Of a stretch of 64,000 bases of DNA, positions 61,803 through 64,000 are shown piece by piece; position 1 is the stretch's first letter; each line of letters opens with the position of its first letter. The notes beneath the pieces are model-generated. The model did no database searches. It worked only from the letters and a program-made list of their open reading frames with translations, and had not been told where the DNA came from. A program made the translations under genes and the position numbers. The DNA is taken from the NCBI GenBank assembly GCA_023399455.1, contig JAEWPN010000090.1:1-64000 (forward strand), given 5' to 3'. Origin of the DNA: Bacillota bacterium. GTDB taxonomy: Bacteria; Bacillota; Clostridia; Lachnospirales; Lachnospiraceae.

Positions 61803-64000
61803 TTGGACAAAGAATATGAACAGGCAACACAGGAGGAAGAAACGGAAAACTACGAATTTTTTAATGGCTTCGGGGGATTTGCCGGTGAGGGCAGAGAATA
61901 TGAAATCCTATTAGAGGGTAATAACAAACCGCCGGTTCCCTGGATTAACGTTGTCTCAAACAATACCTTCGGATTCCAAATATCGGAGTCGGGAGCGGGC
62001 TTCACCTGGAGTATCAACAGCAGGGAGAATAAGATAACACCCTGGTCCAATGATCCCGTAAGCGACAAAGCCTCCGAAGCGATCTATATTCTGGATGAAA
62101 TGACAGGTGAGGTAATGACTCCCATGTCTCTTGGAAGGTCCGACCGGGGGATCTATCGGGTAAGGCATGGATTCGGATACAGCAGATTCCTGCATGAGGA
62201 AGCACTTATTGGTCAGGAACTCACTGTTTTCACTCCTTTGGATGAATCTTTGAAAATTTGGAATCTTAAGCTGACAAACCGTTCGGATAAAGTGAAATAC
62301 CTGAGCCTGACCTATTATGTGGAATGGGTCATGGGTACGGGGAGGGAACACACCAATCCCTATATTCTGACCTCTTATGACAATGAGCATGAATGCTTAT
62401 ATGCGAAGAACATCTATACCATGAACTTTCAAAATATCTATTCCTATCTGTTTGCCAGTGAAACGGTCGTTGGTTATACCGGAGACAGGCAGGAGTTTCT
62501 GGGACAGAGGAGCAGCATCCGCTCCCCGCGGGGAGCGGAAGTCAAGTTATCCTGCAATACGGGGGTATGCTACGATTCCTGCGGAGCAATTCAAGTATCC
62601 GTTGTAATGCAGCCGGGGGAGTGTAAGGAGGTACTATTCGGGCTCGGACAAAACAGAAGTCTTAATGAGATATATAAAATCAGAGACAAGTATAGGGAGG
62701 GCGGCGCGGTCCAAAAAGAGTTCGACAGGGTGAAAGCCTACTGGGACGGATTATTAGGGACGGTTCAGGTAAAGACAAAGGACAGGGCGGTTGATATCCT
62801 TGTTAACGGCTGGCTGCTCTATCAGACTGTGTCCTGCCGTATTCAGGCAAGGGCAGGCTTTTATCAGTGCGGAGGAGCGTACGGATATCGGGATCAGCTT
62901 CAGGATTCCCTTTCGCTTCTCTTCGCAGATCCAGGTATATTGCGAAGGCAAATTCTTATTGCCTGCAGCAGGCAGTTTGAAGAAGGGGATGTGCAGCATT
63001 GGTGGCATCCTCCCATGGGAATCGGTGTAAGGACAAGGATAACCGATGACTTGCTGTGGCTGCCTTATTGTACCGCTGCTTATGTCCGAAGCACCGGAGA
63101 TACCGCAATCTTAAAGGAGCCGGTATCTTACATCAAGGGTCCGGTGCTTAGGGAGGATCAGCAGGATGTAATGTTTGTACCGGAAACTTCCGAGCGCCTG
63201 GAAAGTGTTTATGAGCATTGCAAAAAAGCCATCGATCGCACTTGTTTCGGAGAACATGGACTTCCTCTTATGGGGGGAGGCGACTGGAATGACGGTATGA
63301 ATGAGGTGGGAATGATGGGAAAGGGAGAAAGTGTCTGGCTGGCATGGTTCCTTTATACTGTTCTTAATGACTTCATTCCGTTGTGCTATCAGGAAGGTGA
63401 TGGGGCCTATGGGGTGGAACTGGAGGAGAAACGAGGGGCTCTGCTTCAAAGCATCGAAGAAAACGCATGGGATGGGGAGTGGTATCTTCGGGCATTTTAC
63501 GATGACGGCTCTAAGCTCGGTTCAAAGGAAAATGATGAATGCAGGATAGATTCCATCAGTCAATCATGGAGCGTAATATCAAAAGGGGCGAGGAAGGAAC
63601 GGGCAGAAACGGCAATGCAGTCGGCGTGGCGTTATCTGGTAAGAGAGGAGGATGCCCTTTCTCTGCTGCTTACCCCTCCTTTTAATAAAACGAGCAAAAA
63701 CCCAGGTTATATCAAAAATTATATTCCCGGCATACGGGAAAACGGAGGTCAGTATACTCATGCGGCGGTTTGGCTGGCGATTGCCACATCGATGCTCCAT
63801 GACTATAACATGGCTGCGACTCTGTTTACCATACTTAATCCGATTTACATTACACAAAGCAGGAAAGATGTGCTTAAGTACGAAAAGGAACCATATGTAA
63901 TGACGGCAGATATATCTTTAAGCCCGCCTTATACCGGAAGAGGAGGCTGGAGCTGGTATACCGGTTCCGCAGGCTGGATGTATCAGGGACTGTTAAGCTG
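61803..64000 (+). CDS. GH94 glycoside phosphorylase, second half of a split cyclic beta-1,2-glucan synthase (partial)
   Basis: Open to the window end, at least 732 residues. It starts like the mid-part of ChvB (FFNGFGGFAGEGREY, PWINVVSNN, NSRENKITPWSNDPV), then carries the GH94 (alpha/alpha)6 barrel with the catalytic GGGDWNDGMN (general acid Asp about residue 494), QHWWHPP and GGWSWYTGSAGW. TTG 61803 follows GAGGAGGAAG with eight-base spacing; the frame differs from the preceding gene (+2). GH94 trims or controls glucan chain length by phosphorolysis. Partial at the 3' end. Confidence 0.87.
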   Translation, partial: MDKEYEQATQEEETENYEFFNGFGGFAGEGREYEILLEGNNKPPVPWINVVSNNTFGFQISESGAGFTWSINSRENKITPWSNDPVSDKASEAIYILDEMTGEVMTPMSLGRSDRGIYRVRHGFGYSRFLHEEALIGQELTVFTPLDESLKIWNLKLTNRSDKVKYLSLTYYVEWVMGTGREHTNPYILTSYDNEHECLYAKNIYTMNFQNIYSYLFASETVVGYTGDRQEFLGQRSSIRSPRGAEVKLSCNTGVCYDSCGAIQVSVVMQPGECKEVLFGLGQNRSLNEIYKIRDKYREGGAVQKEFDRVKAYWDGLLGTVQVKTKDRAVDILVNGWLLYQTVSCRIQARAGFYQCGGAYGYRDQLQDSLSLLFADPGILRRQILIACSRQFEEGDVQHWWHPPMGIGVRTRITDDLLWLPYCTAAYVRSTGDTAILKEPVSYIKGPVLREDQQDVMFVPETSERLESVYEHCKKAIDRTCFGEHGLPLMGGGDWNDGMNEVGMMGKGESVWLAWFLYTVLNDFIPLCYQEGDGAYGVELEEKRGALLQSIEENAWDGEWYLRAFYDDGSKLGSKENDECRIDSISQSWSVISKGARKERAETAMQSAWRYLVREEDALSLLLTPPFNKTSKNPGYIKNYIPGIRENGGQYTHAAVWLAIATSMLHDYNMAATLFTILNPIYITQSRKDVLKYEKEPYVMTADISLSPPYTGRGGWSWYTGSAGWMYQGLLS

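Overview
The window (64 kb, moderate G+C, Shine-Dalgarno-rich, several consensus TTGACA/TATAAT promoters) reads as chromosome of an anaerobic, low-G+C Gram-positive bacterium. The most likely group is Clostridia of the Lachnospiraceae type. This rests on gene content: a Clostridium pasteurianum-type nif operon, lipoproteins, a collagen-like surface or spore protein, rubrerythrin, [4Fe-4S] serine dehydratase and C_GCAxxG_C_C proteins. The family assignment is inference. No rRNA, tRNA, CRISPR array, insertion sequence, phage or plasmid genes were seen.

Layout. 0-3.2 kb: a flavin-based extracellular electron-transfer type cassette (PplA-like lipoprotein, ApbE/FmnB, EetA, EetB). 3.2-5.9 kb: single genes (GNAT, LysE exporter, rubrerythrin, 3-methyladenine glycosylase). 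5.9-15.5 kb: a pentose/pentitol-type catabolic region (FGGY ribulokinase-like kinase, ROK regulator, zinc polyol dehydrogenase, ribose-type ABC importer, two-subunit transketolase). 15.6-17.1 kb: a small self-regulated XRE / DUF3796 / M23 peptidase operon behind a 45-bp palindrome. 17.2-20.5 kb: a collagen-like protein with a co-transcribed GT2 glycosyltransferase, and a second, divergent GT2. 20.6-37.9 kb: mostly housekeeping and accessory genes (Fe-alcohol dehydrogenase, GNATs, TetR/flavoprotein, GT1 glycosyltransferase, CDP-alcohol phosphatidyltransferase, RecQ, L-serine dehydratase, soluble MCP-like protein, ABC exporter, M18 aminopeptidase).

38.0-55.5 kb is the centre of interest: modABC (molybdate uptake) followed by one long nitrogen-fixation operon, nifH-nifI1-nifI2-nifD-nifK-nifE-nifN::B-2Fe2S ferredoxin-nifV(omega)-nifV(alpha). 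It continues without a break into four unusual genes: a Cpn60/GroEL-like protein that has lost its ATPase residues, a PqqD-like (RRE-fold) protein, an AnfO-family protein, and an unrecognised 325-residue protein with a CX4CX2CX2C tail. A strong terminator closes the operon at 55.45-55.49 kb. The nifH leader contains an intrinsic terminator between a sigma-A-type promoter and the nifH ribosome-binding site, with a competing hexaloop hairpin, so transcription attenuation is likely. The modA leader has a similar promoter-then-terminator arrangement. Molybdate import, nitrogenase structural proteins, P-II regulation, FeMo-co scaffold and NifB, homocitrate synthesis and a candidate assembly module thus sit in about 17 kb.

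55.6-64.0 kb: a cyclic beta-1,2-glucan synthase-like system split into two proteins. The first (2039 aa) carries the GT84 and glycoamylase-like parts; the second carries the GH94 phosphorylase part and runs off the window end.
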